A stretch of DNA of 64,000 bases, from the NCBI RefSeq assembly GCF_005765165.1, contig NZ_VCIW01000012.1, positions 124,001-188,000 of the forward strand, written 5' to 3'. Positions 17,001 to 24,944 of this stretch are shown here, piece after piece. The position numbers were made by a program, and so were the translations under genes. Source of the DNA: Paenibacillus antri (GTDB taxonomy: Bacteria; Bacillota; Bacilli; Paenibacillales; YIM-B00363). Under the pieces are notes generated by a model, which made no database searches, was not told the origin of the DNA, and saw nothing but the letters and a program-made list of their open reading frames with translations. Positions within the stretch are counted from its first letter, which is position 1. Each line of letters starts with the position of its first letter.

Positions 17001-18071
17001 ATGACGAAGACGATCGGTTTCGGCTTTATCGGATTAGGCGGCATGGCGCGCGCGCATTTGCGGAGCATTCGGCGCTTTCCCGATGCCGCGGTGACGGCGG
17101 TATGCGACGTGTCCGCGGAAGGGGCGCGGGCGTTCGCGGCGGAGGCCGGCGGCGTGCCGGAGGAGCGGATCTACGCGGATTACCGGGCGCTCGTGGCGGA
17201 TCCGGCGGTGGACGTCGTCGTGTGCGTGACGCCGAACGATACGCATGCGGGGGTGATCCGCGCATGCCTCGAGGCGGGGAAGCCGTTCATGGCGGAGAAG
17301 CCGTTCACGCGGACGTTCGAAGAGGCGGAAGAATTGATAGCTTTGTACCGGGAGCGGCCGGTGCCGAACATGATCGGCTTCTCGTACCGGTATCAGCCGC
17401 AATTCCGGCTGGCGCGGGAGCTCGTGCGCTCCGGGAAGCTCGGGCCGATTCGGCATGTGTTTATCCAGTATCTGCAAAGCTGGGGGTCCGCGGCCGTCGG
17501 GACGCCGCTCGTGTGGCGGTTCGACAAGGCGGTGACCGGCACGGGGACGCTGGGCGACCTCGGATCGCATATGATCGACACGGCGCGGTTCCTCATCGGC
17601 GAGTTCGAGGAGGTGTCCGGGCGGCTGGCGACGCTCATTCCGGAGCGGAAGCACCCGGCCACCGGCGCGCTCGCCCCCGTCGAGGTGGACGACTTCGCGT
17701 GCTTCCACGCGTCGCTTGCGGGCGGCGTGCCCGCCGTGTTCCAGACGACGCGCAACGCGCTCGGCTCCGGCAATCAGCATGAAGCGTACATCTACGGCGA
17801 CTTCGGCACGTTGTTCGTCAGCTCGGAGAACGCACGGACGGTCACGTGGATTCATAAGACGCTGGAGGAGCCGGAGGCGGTGCGCGAGGAGCTGCCGGTG
17901 TCCGCGGAAGGCGGCGTCGACCAGTGGGACGAATTCATGAAGCTGCTGCGCGGCGAGCGCAGCGACCTGGTGACGACCGTCGAGGACGGGTACGTCAACC
18001 AAGAGGTGATGGAGGCGATCTTGGCCTCGGAACGGCGGAAAGCCGTCGTGTCTTTGCCGTATCGGCAATAA
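17001..18071 (+). CDS. Gfo/Idh/MocA family NAD(P)-dependent sugar oxidoreductase
   Basis: 356 aa. Rossmann loop GFIGLGGMARAH (about residues 7-18), VDVVVCVTPNDTHAG, the family EKPF motif with the conserved Lys (FMAEKPF, about 96-102), and the C-terminal beta sheet dimer domain with GDLGSHMIDTARFL (about 182-195). AGGAGG lies 9 bases before the ATG. Last gene of the GH66 cluster, followed by a terminator. Probably oxidises or epimerises a sugar from the imported oligosaccharide, together with the ThuA-like protein. Confidence 0.92.
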   Translation: MTKTIGFGFIGLGGMARAHLRSIRRFPDAAVTAVCDVSAEGARAFAAEAGGVPEERIYADYRALVADPAVDVVVCVTPNDTHAGVIRACLEAGKPFMAEKPFTRTFEEAEELIALYRERPVPNMIGFSYRYQPQFRLARELVRSGKLGPIRHVFIQYLQSWGSAAVGTPLVWRFDKAVTGTGTLGDLGSHMIDTARFLIGEFEEVSGRLATLIPERKHPATGALAPVEVDDFACFHASLAGGVPAVFQTTRNALGSGNQHEAYIYGDFGTLFVSSENARTVTWIHKTLEEPEAVREELPVSAEGGVDQWDEFMKLLRGERSDLVTTVEDGYVNQEVMEAILASERRKAVVSLPYRQ

Positions 18072-18079
18072 GCGGAATG

Positions 18080-18112
18080 GGCCGCCCTTCGCGTTTGAAG
18101 GGCGGCCTTTCT
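18080..18112 (+). terminator. Rho-independent terminator of the GH66 cluster
   Basis: GGCCGCCCTTC, loop GCGTTT, GAAGGGCGGCC: a perfect 11-bp stem followed by TTTCTTC, 9 bases after the dehydrogenase stop. Confidence 0.9.
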
Positions 18113-18193
18113 TCGCTGTGCGCGGATGAGGAAGGTCGCGGGAGCGGGAGTGGGGGCAGGGGCATAGGTTGGCAGAGACGAGGGGAACCTCTG

Positions 18194-18251
18194 TTTTTTT
18201 CGTATCATCGATTTTTATCTAACTTAGAAAAATATCTACGATACAAAAAAA
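18194..18251. terminator. AT-rich long dyad, probable bidirectional terminator
   Basis: TTTTTTTCGTATC (18194-18206) pairs with GATACAAAAAAA (18240-18251). Inside, GATTTTTATCTA (18210-18221) pairs at 10 of 12 positions with TAGAAAAATATC (18225-18236). T runs face outward on both strands between the convergent dehydrogenase and the 54-aa gene. Confidence 0.55.
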
Positions 18252-18366
18252 GAACTTCTCCCCCTCCACGGTAAGCGGGCCGGGAGTTCGGCTGATCCGC
18301 GGCGCTGCATATCGGACGCTGCGCATAGATCGCCCGCAGACGCAGCGTTGTACACAGGACGCTCGG

Positions 18367-18531
18367 TTACGTCCGCAGCAAGCCCAACTCCTGCGCCTGC
18401 GCCTCCGTCAAAATAAATTCCTCGCTCGGCCACAGCCCTTCCTCGTCTTCGTCGTCGCGGCCGAACCAAGGCTTCATCTGTTCCCACAGCCCTCTCTCCA
18501 CCGCTTCTTGGAACGTAATCATCACTTTCAT
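18367..18531 (-). CDS. Small acidic hypothetical protein, 54 aa
   Basis: A short gene with strong support: GGAGGGG 8 bases before the ATG (18531), an acidic middle (RDDEDEEG) and no membrane segment. The sequence begins MKVMITFQEAVERGLWEQMK and ends ELGLLRT. I do not recognise a characterised family. It stands alone, transcribed away from the DnaA-box region and toward the AT-rich dyad, which can terminate it. Because its promoter must lie inside or beside the DnaA boxes, DnaA may influence it. Confidence 0.75.
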   Translation of the reverse strand: MKVMITFQEAVERGLWEQMKPWFGRDDEDEEGLWPSEEFILTEAQAQELGLLRT

Positions 18532-18558
18532 ACCGATTCCCCTCCGATTTCTTCAAAG

Positions 18559-18858
18559 TTACCCACGATATCCACAAGGTTACCCACAAATAGAAGTCCA
18601 TTCGTTATGCCGGGTGTGGGTAACGAACCGCCCATTCATCAACATATCCACAGAACGGGTTGTTCACAGCACGATCCGCAAGAAATTTCGCGAAACAGCG
18701 CGGTTACAACCGTGCGAATCCACATTATCCACAAGGTTATTCACAATGTCCACATCCGCCGGCGGGAAAGTTCTCGTATATTGTCTTCCCGATCCATCAA
18801 CATATTCACACTCCGATTTATCCACAGCGTCGCGCCGGATCCCGCCAAATCATCCACG
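18559..18858. promoter_or_regulatory. DnaA-box cluster (about 12 boxes in 300 bp)
   Basis: Exact TTATNCACA boxes: 18725-18733 and 18818-18826 (TTATCCACA), and 18737-18745 (TTATTCACA). One-mismatch boxes: 18568-18576, 18580-18588, 18615-18623 (minus strand), 18644-18652, 18660-18668, 18802-18810. Two-mismatch boxes: 18559-18567, 18746-18754, 18850-18858. Nearly all are in the same orientation. The stretch has no convincing gene and is followed by an AT-rich piece (18869-18905) before the ABC transporter gene at 18975. dnaA and dnaN are not nearby, so this is probably a DnaA-binding control or titration region rather than oriC. Confidence 0.8.
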
Positions 18859-18974
18859 GAAGCGAGGAAACTTAAGAAAATATTTATCTTTCGTTATCGT
18901 TCGGTTAAGAGTTGCCTTCTATGATGAAAAGACGACGCGGGACAACAGCCGCGAAGTAGAGGAGGCATCGACGA

Positions 18975-19688
18975 ATGATCGAAGTTAACGGTTTACATCA
19001 CCAATTCTTAATCGGCAAACGAGGCGCCGAACGCCGCGTTCCGGTGCTTCACGATATCGATCTCGCGATCGAGCAAGGAGAGATCGTCGCGATCGTCGGC
19101 CGGAGCGGATCCGGCAAGTCGACGCTGCTGCACATCTTGTCGGGGTATTTGCGCCCGACGTCGGGGGAGCTGCGCGTGCTCGGTCAAGACGTGACCAAGT
19201 TCGACGAGGGCGCGTGGTCGCGGTTCCGATTGGAGCGGTACGGCTTCATGTTTCAAAGCTTCCAGCTCATCCCGACGATGACGGCGTTCGAGAACGTCGA
19301 GCTGCCGCTCACCTTGAAGGGCGTCGCTCCCGAACGGCGGCGCAAGCGGGCGTACGAGCTGATGGATCGCTTCGGCATCGCCGATTGCGCGGGCCATTAC
19401 CCAGGGGAGCTGTCCGGCGGACAGCAGCAGCGCGTATCCGTGGCGCGGGCGCTCGCGCTCGATCCGCCGCTCGTAATGGCGGACGAGCCGACGGGCAGTC
19501 TGGACAGCGAAAACGAAGCGAACCTGCTCGCCCTCATCCGCGAGCTGAACCGCGAGCGGGGCACGACGTTCGTCATGATTACGCACGACGAGCAAGTCGC
19601 GCGCATCGCGCACCGCAGACTGCTGCTGCAGGACGGACGATTGCAGCCGCACAGGAAGGAGGCGCCGATGATCCATGAAGTTTTCTGA
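18975..19688 (+). CDS. ABC transporter ATP-binding protein, MacB/LolD-like
   Basis: 237-aa cytoplasmic ATPase of a MacB-type transporter. Walker A GRSGSGKST (about residues 42-50), Q loop FQSFQL, signature LSGGQQQR (about 143-150), Walker B LVMADEPTGSLDSE (about 163-176), H-loop His in MITHDEQ. GTAGAGGAGG precedes the ATG at 18975. It overlaps the permease gene by 14 bp, so the two form one transporter. The promoter region contains the DnaA-box cluster. Substrate unknown; such pairs often export peptides or lipoprotein-like molecules or protect against antimicrobials. Confidence 0.93.
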   Translation: MIEVNGLHHQFLIGKRGAERRVPVLHDIDLAIEQGEIVAIVGRSGSGKSTLLHILSGYLRPTSGELRVLGQDVTKFDEGAWSRFRLERYGFMFQSFQLIPTMTAFENVELPLTLKGVAPERRRKRAYELMDRFGIADCAGHYPGELSGGQQQRVSVARALALDPPLVMADEPTGSLDSENEANLLALIRELNRERGTTFVMITHDEQVARIAHRRLLLQDGRLQPHRKEAPMIHEVF

Positions 19689-20970
19689 TCAACTCGCGTT
19701 CGTGCGCCAGAACGCCAAGAAGAATAAATCGCGGCTGTACATGACCGTGCTTGCGACCGCCATGGGCTGCGCGTTCTTGATCGTGCTCGCGTCGGTCGGG
19801 TTCGGACTGCAAAAGAGCATCGTGGACGAGATCGTCAACGACCGATTGGTGACGGCGATCGACGTATGGGGCAAGGAAGACGTCGGCAACGAGCCGCTGA
19901 CCGATGCGGACATGGACTATCTCCGCTCCGTCGAGCACGTGGAGACGGTGACGTTCCGCCACTACCTGCAGCAATCGTTGACGCCGAAGGTAGACGGAAC
20001 CGATCTGTCGGAAGAAGGCGTGCAAGCCATCGCGGTCGACTTCGCGCAGGAGGGGAAGGCGGGCTTCAAGCTGCATGCGGGCCGTCTGCCGCAGGCGGCG
20101 AACGAGGTCGTGATCGGCTACAGTTTGAAGGAGACGAATCCAGAGGAATGGATCGGGAAGACGATGGAGCTGCAGGCGCTTCAGTACGAGGGGGAGAAGG
20201 AAGCGCTCACGCCGCTGACCGCGACCATCGTCGGTGTCAAGGCGGCGCCGACGAAGGAGTGGGAGGCCGAGCGCTCGATCTTCATGGGGCTCGACCTGCT
20301 TGACGAAATCGAGCGCATCACGGGAACGCGTCTCGCGGGAGTGCTCGATCCCAAGTTGAGCGAGGAAGAGTTGGGTTGGGTCACCCCGATCGCCGAGCCG
20401 CGGCCGTACCAGTCGGTCCAGGTGATCGCCGAATCGGCCGAACGCGTGAAGGGGATTGCGGAGACGATCCGCGAAGCGGGCTATTACAACCACTCGATCG
20501 CGAACGAGCTCGAGCAGGTGAACGTCATGTTCCTCATCATGAAAATCGGTCTCGGCTTCGTCGGCACGATCGCCGTCCTCATTGCATCCATCGGCATCTA
20601 CAACACGATGACGATGGCGGTGACGGAGCGGGCGCAGGATATCGGCATCATGAAGGCGATCGGCGCGCACCCTTCGACGATCCGCCGGCTGTTCCTGCTG
20701 GAGAGCGGTTGGATCGGCATCCTGGGCGCCGTCATCGGCGCGGTCGTGGCATATGGAATCTCGATCGGCGTCAACGCGGCGATGCCGATCGTCATCGAGA
20801 CGTTCATGGAAGAGACGCTGCCGGAGGGGTTCGTTTTCTCGCTTATTCCTGCTTCCTTGACGGCGTTCGCCTGCTTCGTCTCGTTGGCCGTCGCGATGCT
20901 GTCGGGTGCCGGTCCCGCAAGACGGGCGACGCGGATCGACGTGCTGCGCGCGCTTCGGAGGGACTTGTAA
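19675..20970 (+). CDS. ABC transporter permease, FtsX/MacB-like
   Basis: 431 aa. Four-helix topology of MacB permeases: TM1 near residues 20-45, a large extracellular domain (about 46-280), then three helices (about 285-310, 335-365, 390-415). The FtsX segment is marked by NTMTMAVTERAQDIGIMKAIGA (about 305-326), and the C-terminus ATRIDVLRALRRDL is typical. AAGGAGG precedes the start, which overlaps the ATPase gene. No adaptor (MacA-like) gene is present. Confidence 0.92.
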   Translation: MKFSDQLAFVRQNAKKNKSRLYMTVLATAMGCAFLIVLASVGFGLQKSIVDEIVNDRLVTAIDVWGKEDVGNEPLTDADMDYLRSVEHVETVTFRHYLQQSLTPKVDGTDLSEEGVQAIAVDFAQEGKAGFKLHAGRLPQAANEVVIGYSLKETNPEEWIGKTMELQALQYEGEKEALTPLTATIVGVKAAPTKEWEAERSIFMGLDLLDEIERITGTRLAGVLDPKLSEEELGWVTPIAEPRPYQSVQVIAESAERVKGIAETIREAGYYNHSIANELEQVNVMFLIMKIGLGFVGTIAVLIASIGIYNTMTMAVTERAQDIGIMKAIGAHPSTIRRLFLLESGWIGILGAVIGAVVAYGISIGVNAAMPIVIETFMEETLPEGFVFSLIPASLTAFACFVSLAVAMLSGAGPARRATRIDVLRALRRDL

Positions 20971-21116
20971 CGGCGTCATATGTTCGACCGTTAATGATTG
21001 CCGACGTGAATATTTCTTGGGAAATAAACGAGGAAATAAGACAAACGTAGACTTCTGCCTCCCCGTCGAATTATAGTATATGGAAAGAAGGACGGAAGAC
21101 GAGGAGGCGGAACGAC

Positions 21117-22469
21117 ATGGGAGGCGAGCCCAAGCGAACGCGCGGCATCGCGATCGCGCTGCTCGGACCGGAGGAAATCGTGGAATCGATGAAGCGGGTC
21201 ATACGCTCGTTTCCTTCGATGCGACCGATTCCGGTCGTCTTCGACCATCCGGAGGAAACCGCGGAGCGCATCGCGTCCGTGAAGGACGAGGTCGAAGTGA
21301 TCCTGATGGCCGGAGTGGAGCCGGTCCGCAAGGGGCAGGTGCTGCCGGTCGATTCGACCGTGCCGATTCATTATTTGCCGCCGACCGGCGCGGGCTTGTA
21401 TCGCGCCTTGGTGCGGCTGCAGCGATTCCACGGCTTGGAGGGGGGATTCTCCGTAGACTTCCTCCCGAAGTCGATCGTGGAGCGGACGTTCCGCGACTTG
21501 GACTTGGGGCTTCGGCCGGGGGCGATCGAATCGTACGAAGGCTCCGCGTACGGCGCGACGGAGACGCTGGTCGCGTTCCATGCGGACAAGCACCGCGAAT
21601 CGGGCACGTCGGCGCTGACGGGCGTGAAGGCGGTGGCGGAGCGCTTGACGGCGCTCGGCGTCCCGAACGAGTGGGTCGTTCCGCTCGATCAGGACATTAC
21701 GGTCGCGCTGGAGCGGGCGCTGCTCTCGACCGAGACGCGGCGCAGCAAGGAGTCGCAGATCGTCGTCGGGCTCATTAACGTCGACGAGTTCGGGCGGCTC
21801 GTCCGGCAGCGCGCGTCGGAGCACGACGTGCAGCGGCTGAAGCTCGACATTCACCGAACGCTGCTCGATTACGTCGAGTCGCTGAACGGCTACTTGACGC
21901 ATCTCGGCGCCGACGAATATTTGTTCTTCACGACGCGGGGCATCTTCGAACGGGAGACGGGCGGGTACAAGTCGATCCCGCTCGCGAGGGACGTCTACCA
22001 TACGCTCGGGCTGTCGCTCAGCATCGGCATCGGCTTCGGGCAGTCCGCCAACGAAGCGGGGACGCATGCCCGGCTCGCGCTCGGCAACAGCAAGCAAGCC
22101 GGCGGCAACTCGTGCTTTATCGTGCGCGAAGATCGAACGTTGATCGGGCCGCTCGCGATGGCCGACCCGGTCGAATACGATCTGTCGCTGACGGATCCGG
22201 CGCTGCTCGAGCAGGCGGAGCAGGCGGGCATGACGCGGATGTACGTGACCCGGCTCATGGTCGCGGCCGCGCGCCTCGGGCGATTGGAATTCAATGTGCT
22301 GGAGCTGGCGCAGATGCTCGGCGTGACCGTGCGGAGCACGCATCGACTGCTGCTCGATTGGACGGACGCGGGGCTGATCGAGGTAACGGGGATGGAGAAG
22401 GTAGGACGCGGTCGGCCTCGTCAACGGTTCCGCTTGGCCTTCCTCGCGGATCGCGTGAAGCAAGAATAA
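21117..22469 (+). CDS. Predicted regulator: receptor-like N-domain, nucleotide-cyclase/GTP-cyclohydrolase-III-like middle domain, C-terminal winged helix
   Basis: 450 aa, not a family with a known function to me. Residues 1-190 look like a PrpR-N/periplasmic-receptor-like alpha/beta fold. Residues about 215-345 (VVGLINVDEFGRL, GYLTHLGADEYLFFTTRG, LSLSIGIGFGQSANEAGTHARLAL) resemble the GGDEF/class III cyclase/archaeal GTP cyclohydrolase III fold, with Asp in INVDEF and a GADEY in the GGDEF position. Residues about 380-445 form a winged helix (LAQMLGVTVRSTHRLLLDW). GAGGAGG precedes the ATG. Likely a nucleotide-sensing transcription factor. It stands alone between a transporter operon and a terminator. 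Confidence 0.65.
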   Translation: MGGEPKRTRGIAIALLGPEEIVESMKRVIRSFPSMRPIPVVFDHPEETAERIASVKDEVEVILMAGVEPVRKGQVLPVDSTVPIHYLPPTGAGLYRALVRLQRFHGLEGGFSVDFLPKSIVERTFRDLDLGLRPGAIESYEGSAYGATETLVAFHADKHRESGTSALTGVKAVAERLTALGVPNEWVVPLDQDITVALERALLSTETRRSKESQIVVGLINVDEFGRLVRQRASEHDVQRLKLDIHRTLLDYVESLNGYLTHLGADEYLFFTTRGIFERETGGYKSIPLARDVYHTLGLSLSIGIGFGQSANEAGTHARLALGNSKQAGGNSCFIVREDRTLIGPLAMADPVEYDLSLTDPALLEQAEQAGMTRMYVTRLMVAAARLGRLEFNVLELAQMLGVTVRSTHRLLLDWTDAGLIEVTGMEKVGRGRPRQRFRLAFLADRVKQE

Positions 22470-22510
22470 ACGCCGTTGCGGAAGTTCTTTCCGCAGCGGC
22501 GTTTTCTTTC
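22470..22510. terminator. Bidirectional Rho-independent terminator
   Basis: AACGCCGTTGCGGAA pairs with TTCCGCAGCGGCGTT (one wobble), followed by TTTCTTTCC. It serves the regulator (+) and, on the other strand, the TetR gene that ends at 22514. Confidence 0.85.
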
Positions 22511-22513
22511 CGT

Positions 22514-23104
22514 TCACGCTTCTTCGATACAGATCGAGTCCAAGTACGACGTCAACACGGCGGCGGTTCGTTCCTTCGTCAAGCGGCGCGGCTCGAGGAA
22601 CGCGTGCATCGCGAGGCCGTCGACTAACGAGTACAACGTCTCCGCGGTCAGCTCCTTGTCCAAGTCCTCGCGCAGCAATCGGCGATGATCCAGATATTCG
22701 ATCATCTTGCGAATGCCCGAATAAATTTCTTGCTGCACCCCGAGCGAATCCGCCTTCCGACCCAGCGAGAAGACGTAGGCGAGCCATACGTCCATCTCCG
22801 CGCGTGTATCCTCGTTCAGCGGCACGATCTCGAACAGGACCCGCCGCACCATGGTCTTCGGGGGCAGGGTTTCGCTCAGGATCGCCTGAATGCGGGCGTT
22901 GGCGCGTTCCCGGACGAGCTGCATGGCGTACGCCAATAGCTCGTCCTGCGTAGAAAAGTAGTGCCGCAGCGCGCCTAACGAAATGTCCGCCTCCTTCGCA
23001 ATGCTGCGCACCGTCGCGCCTTTCATCCCGCCCCGCAGGATCACCCGCCAGGTGGCGGCCGCGATTTGTTCTTTTTTCTCTTCATGATTCACGATTTTCG
23101 GCAT
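22514..23104 (-). CDS. TetR-family transcriptional regulator
   Basis: 196 aa. N-terminal TetR helix-turn-helix at residues 8-55 (IAAATWRVILRGGMKGATV, IAKEADISLGALRHYF). The C-terminal domain resembles BetI-like/TetR_C_6 domains. The ribosome site is weak (CAGGTC beside the ATG). Divergent from the membrane protein at 23215, with ATACAGTTGT-type operators between them, so it probably represses itself and that gene. Confidence 0.92.
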   Translation of the reverse strand: MPKIVNHEEKKEQIAAATWRVILRGGMKGATVRSIAKEADISLGALRHYFSTQDELLAYAMQLVRERANARIQAILSETLPPKTMVRRVLFEIVPLNEDTRAEMDVWLAYVFSLGRKADSLGVQQEIYSGIRKMIEYLDHRRLLREDLDKELTAETLYSLVDGLAMHAFLEPRRLTKERTAAVLTSYLDSICIEEA

Positions 23105-23136
23105 GACCTGATTGTAGCATAGGAAACATTTTTTTA

Positions 23137-23195
23137 ATACAGTTGTGCGGGAAAGAAACCGATGGTAAGATGTTGCGTATATAATACAACTGTAT
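23137..23195. promoter_or_regulatory. Two TetR operator candidates in the divergent promoter
   Basis: ATACAGTTGT (23137-23146) and, in inverse orientation, ATACAACTGTAT (23184-23195); the second overlaps the TATAAT-like -10 (GTATATAAT) of the membrane-protein gene. Repetition of the same palindromic sequence in the gap supports an autoregulated TetR switch. Confidence 0.55.
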
Positions 23196-23214
23196 CGGAA
23201 TAGGGGAGACGAAC

Positions 23215-23760
23215 ATGAATCTTATCGCTTGGTCGATCGTCGCTTGCGAGATCGCTTTTTGGATCGTTATCGGACTCGGACTGATCGTTCGTTACGTATT
23301 TCATAAGAAGGCGCTGGGTCTCGCCCTCTTGGCGTTGACTCCGGTCATCGATCTCATCCTGCTCGTCATCGCGGGCTTCGACCTCCGCTCGGGGGCGACG
23401 GCCACGACCGCGCATGCGATCGCCGCCGTCTATATCGGGGTATCCGTCGCGTTCGGGAAGAGCATGATCCAATGGGCGGACGACCGCTTCCGCTATTACG
23501 TGACGAAGCAAGGGGCGAAGCCGGCCAAGCGGTACGGCATGGAGTACGCGAAGCATTACATGATCGGCTGGGTGCGCCACCTCGTCGCCTATGCGATCGG
23601 AGCCGGCCTGCTGCTGCTGACGCATTGGCTCGTCGGGGACGCGGCCCGCACGGAAGCGCTGATGGGGACGGCAAGATTATGGACGCTCGTGCTCGGGATC
23701 GACTTCCTGATCGGCGTCTCCAATTTCGTCTGGCCCAAGCGCGCGAAGGCGGAGGCGTAA
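23215..23760 (+). CDS. Small integral membrane protein under TetR control
   Basis: 181 aa with four hydrophobic helices (about residues 4-25, 32-53, 63-80, 122-142) and a further short one near 155-172. The central loop is charged (WADDRFRYYVTKQGAKPAKR). Resembles unnamed Firmicute membrane proteins; no catalytic motif visible. AGGGGAGACGAAC before the ATG. The TetR gene and shared operators suggest it is induced by some membrane-active compound; this is inference. Confidence 0.75.
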   Translation: MNLIAWSIVACEIAFWIVIGLGLIVRYVFHKKALGLALLALTPVIDLILLVIAGFDLRSGATATTAHAIAAVYIGVSVAFGKSMIQWADDRFRYYVTKQGAKPAKRYGMEYAKHYMIGWVRHLVAYAIGAGLLLLTHWLVGDAARTEALMGTARLWTLVLGIDFLIGVSNFVWPKRAKAEA

Positions 23761-23824
23761 GAAATCGCGCGGGGTGCCGGTTGTTCCTTCATGGAGCAAC
23801 CGGCTTTTCGCATTTTCTGAACAA

Positions 23825-23877
23825 CGAATTAGAGACATTTAAAAGATTTGTCTTTAATTCGAATCGCGCGGTATGAT
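23825..23877 (+). promoter_or_regulatory. Promoter with 13-bp-arm operator before the epimerase gene
   Basis: CGAATTAGAGACA (23825-23837) and TGTCTTTAATTCG (23849-23861) form an inverted repeat with one mismatch and an 11-base centre. The right arm overlaps a -35 (TTGTCT, 23848-23853) spaced 18 bp from a -10 (TATGAT, 23872-23877). A repressor bound here would block transcription of 23928-26005. Confidence 0.6.
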
Positions 23878-23927
23878 GGTTCTATAACAAGCCGCTTTTT
23901 CGCGGCACACGAGAGGGGAATTCCGCA

Positions 23928-24944
23928 ATGAGAACGATAGAAGAGCTGGAAGCGAAGTTGGCGGAGCCGTCGGCAGAACTGATCGAGGATATGAAGAACA
24001 TCGAAGGAGATATCATGCTGCTCGGGGTCGCCGGCAAGATGGGACCGAGCCTTGCCCGCCTCGCCATGAACGCGATCCGCGCCGCCGGCGTGAATAAACG
24101 CGTCATCGGGGTCTCGCGCTTCTCCACGCCGGAAACGCGGGAGGAACTCGAAGCCGCGGGCGTCGAGACGATTTCCTGCGATCTGCTGAACGACAAAGCG
24201 CTGCAATCGCTGCCCGATTGTCCGAACATCATCTACATGGCGGGCAACAAGTTCGGCACGACCGGCCGCGAATGGTTTACGTGGGCGATGAACTCTTACC
24301 TGCCGGGCCGCGTGGCGGAGAAGTACAAGAACTCCCGCATCGTCGTGTTCTCCTCCGGCAACATCTATCCGTTCACGCCGGTGGCGCACGGCGGCGCGAC
24401 GGAAGCGACCCCTCCGGGTCCGATCGGCGAATATGCGCAATCGACGCTCGGCCGGGAGCGCGTGTTCGAATATTTCTCGAACACGTACAATATCCCGATG
24501 GCGATCTATAGACTCAATTACGCCATCGACCTTCGATACGGGGTGCTGCTCGAGGTCGCGAAGTCGGTCAACGAGGGCAAGACGATCGATTTGTCCATGG
24601 GCCATGCGAATGTCATCTGGCAGGGCGACGCGAACGAAATCGCGATCCGCTCGCTCTTGCAGTGCAGCTCGCCGCCGAATATTCTGAACGTCACCGGGCC
24701 GGAGACGCTGTCGATGCGCTGGTTGGCGAAGGAGTTCGGCAAGCGGCTCGAGAAGGAGCCGGTGTTCGTCGGCAAGGAATCCGAAGAGGCGCTGCTCAAC
24801 AATGCGTCGAAATCGTTCCAGCTGTTCGGGTATCCGAAGGTATCGACGCTGCAGATGATCGACTGGATCGCGGATTGGGTGAAGCAAGGCGGATCGACTT
24901 GGAACAAGCCGACGCACTTCCAAGAGCGGGAGGGAAAATACTAA
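23928..24944 (+). CDS. NAD-dependent epimerase/dehydratase family protein
   Basis: 338-aa short-chain-type sugar epimerase or dehydratase. Residues 1-25 form a helical extension before the Rossmann loop (LLGVAGKMGPSLA, about 30-42). The DVxN-type segment and SSGNIYPFTP (about 143-152, with the catalytic Ser position) are present. The usual YxxxK is seen as EYAQSTLGRE, where Tyr is present but Lys is replaced by Gly-Arg nearby, so catalysis may differ. GAGAGGGGAATTCCGC before the ATG. Its stop overlaps the next start (TAATG), so the two are translationally coupled. Confidence 0.85.
   Translation: MRTIEELEAKLAEPSAELIEDMKNIEGDIMLLGVAGKMGPSLARLAMNAIRAAGVNKRVIGVSRFSTPETREELEAAGVETISCDLLNDKALQSLPDCPNIIYMAGNKFGTTGREWFTWAMNSYLPGRVAEKYKNSRIVVFSSGNIYPFTPVAHGGATEATPPGPIGEYAQSTLGRERVFEYFSNTYNIPMAIYRLNYAIDLRYGVLLEVAKSVNEGKTIDLSMGHANVIWQGDANEIAIRSLLQCSSPPNILNVTGPETLSMRWLAKEFGKRLEKEPVFVGKESEEALLNNASKSFQLFGYPKVSTLQMIDWIADWVKQGGSTWNKPTHFQEREGKY

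Noticed and set aside
18559-18858. Chromosomal origin oriC
   Set aside because: The box density fits, but dnaA, dnaN, rpmH or recF are not in the window; a separate DnaA-box cluster is the better reading.
18508-18988. Frames of 71-138 aa on the plus strand in the DnaA-box region
   Set aside because: Their residues come from repeated box sequence, they overlap each other, lack ribosome sites and overlap the start of the 54-aa gene on the other strand.
24662-24943. Extended N-terminus for the aldolase gene
   Set aside because: This part is an alternative frame of the epimerase gene; a normal start with a good ribosome site overlaps the epimerase stop at 24944.
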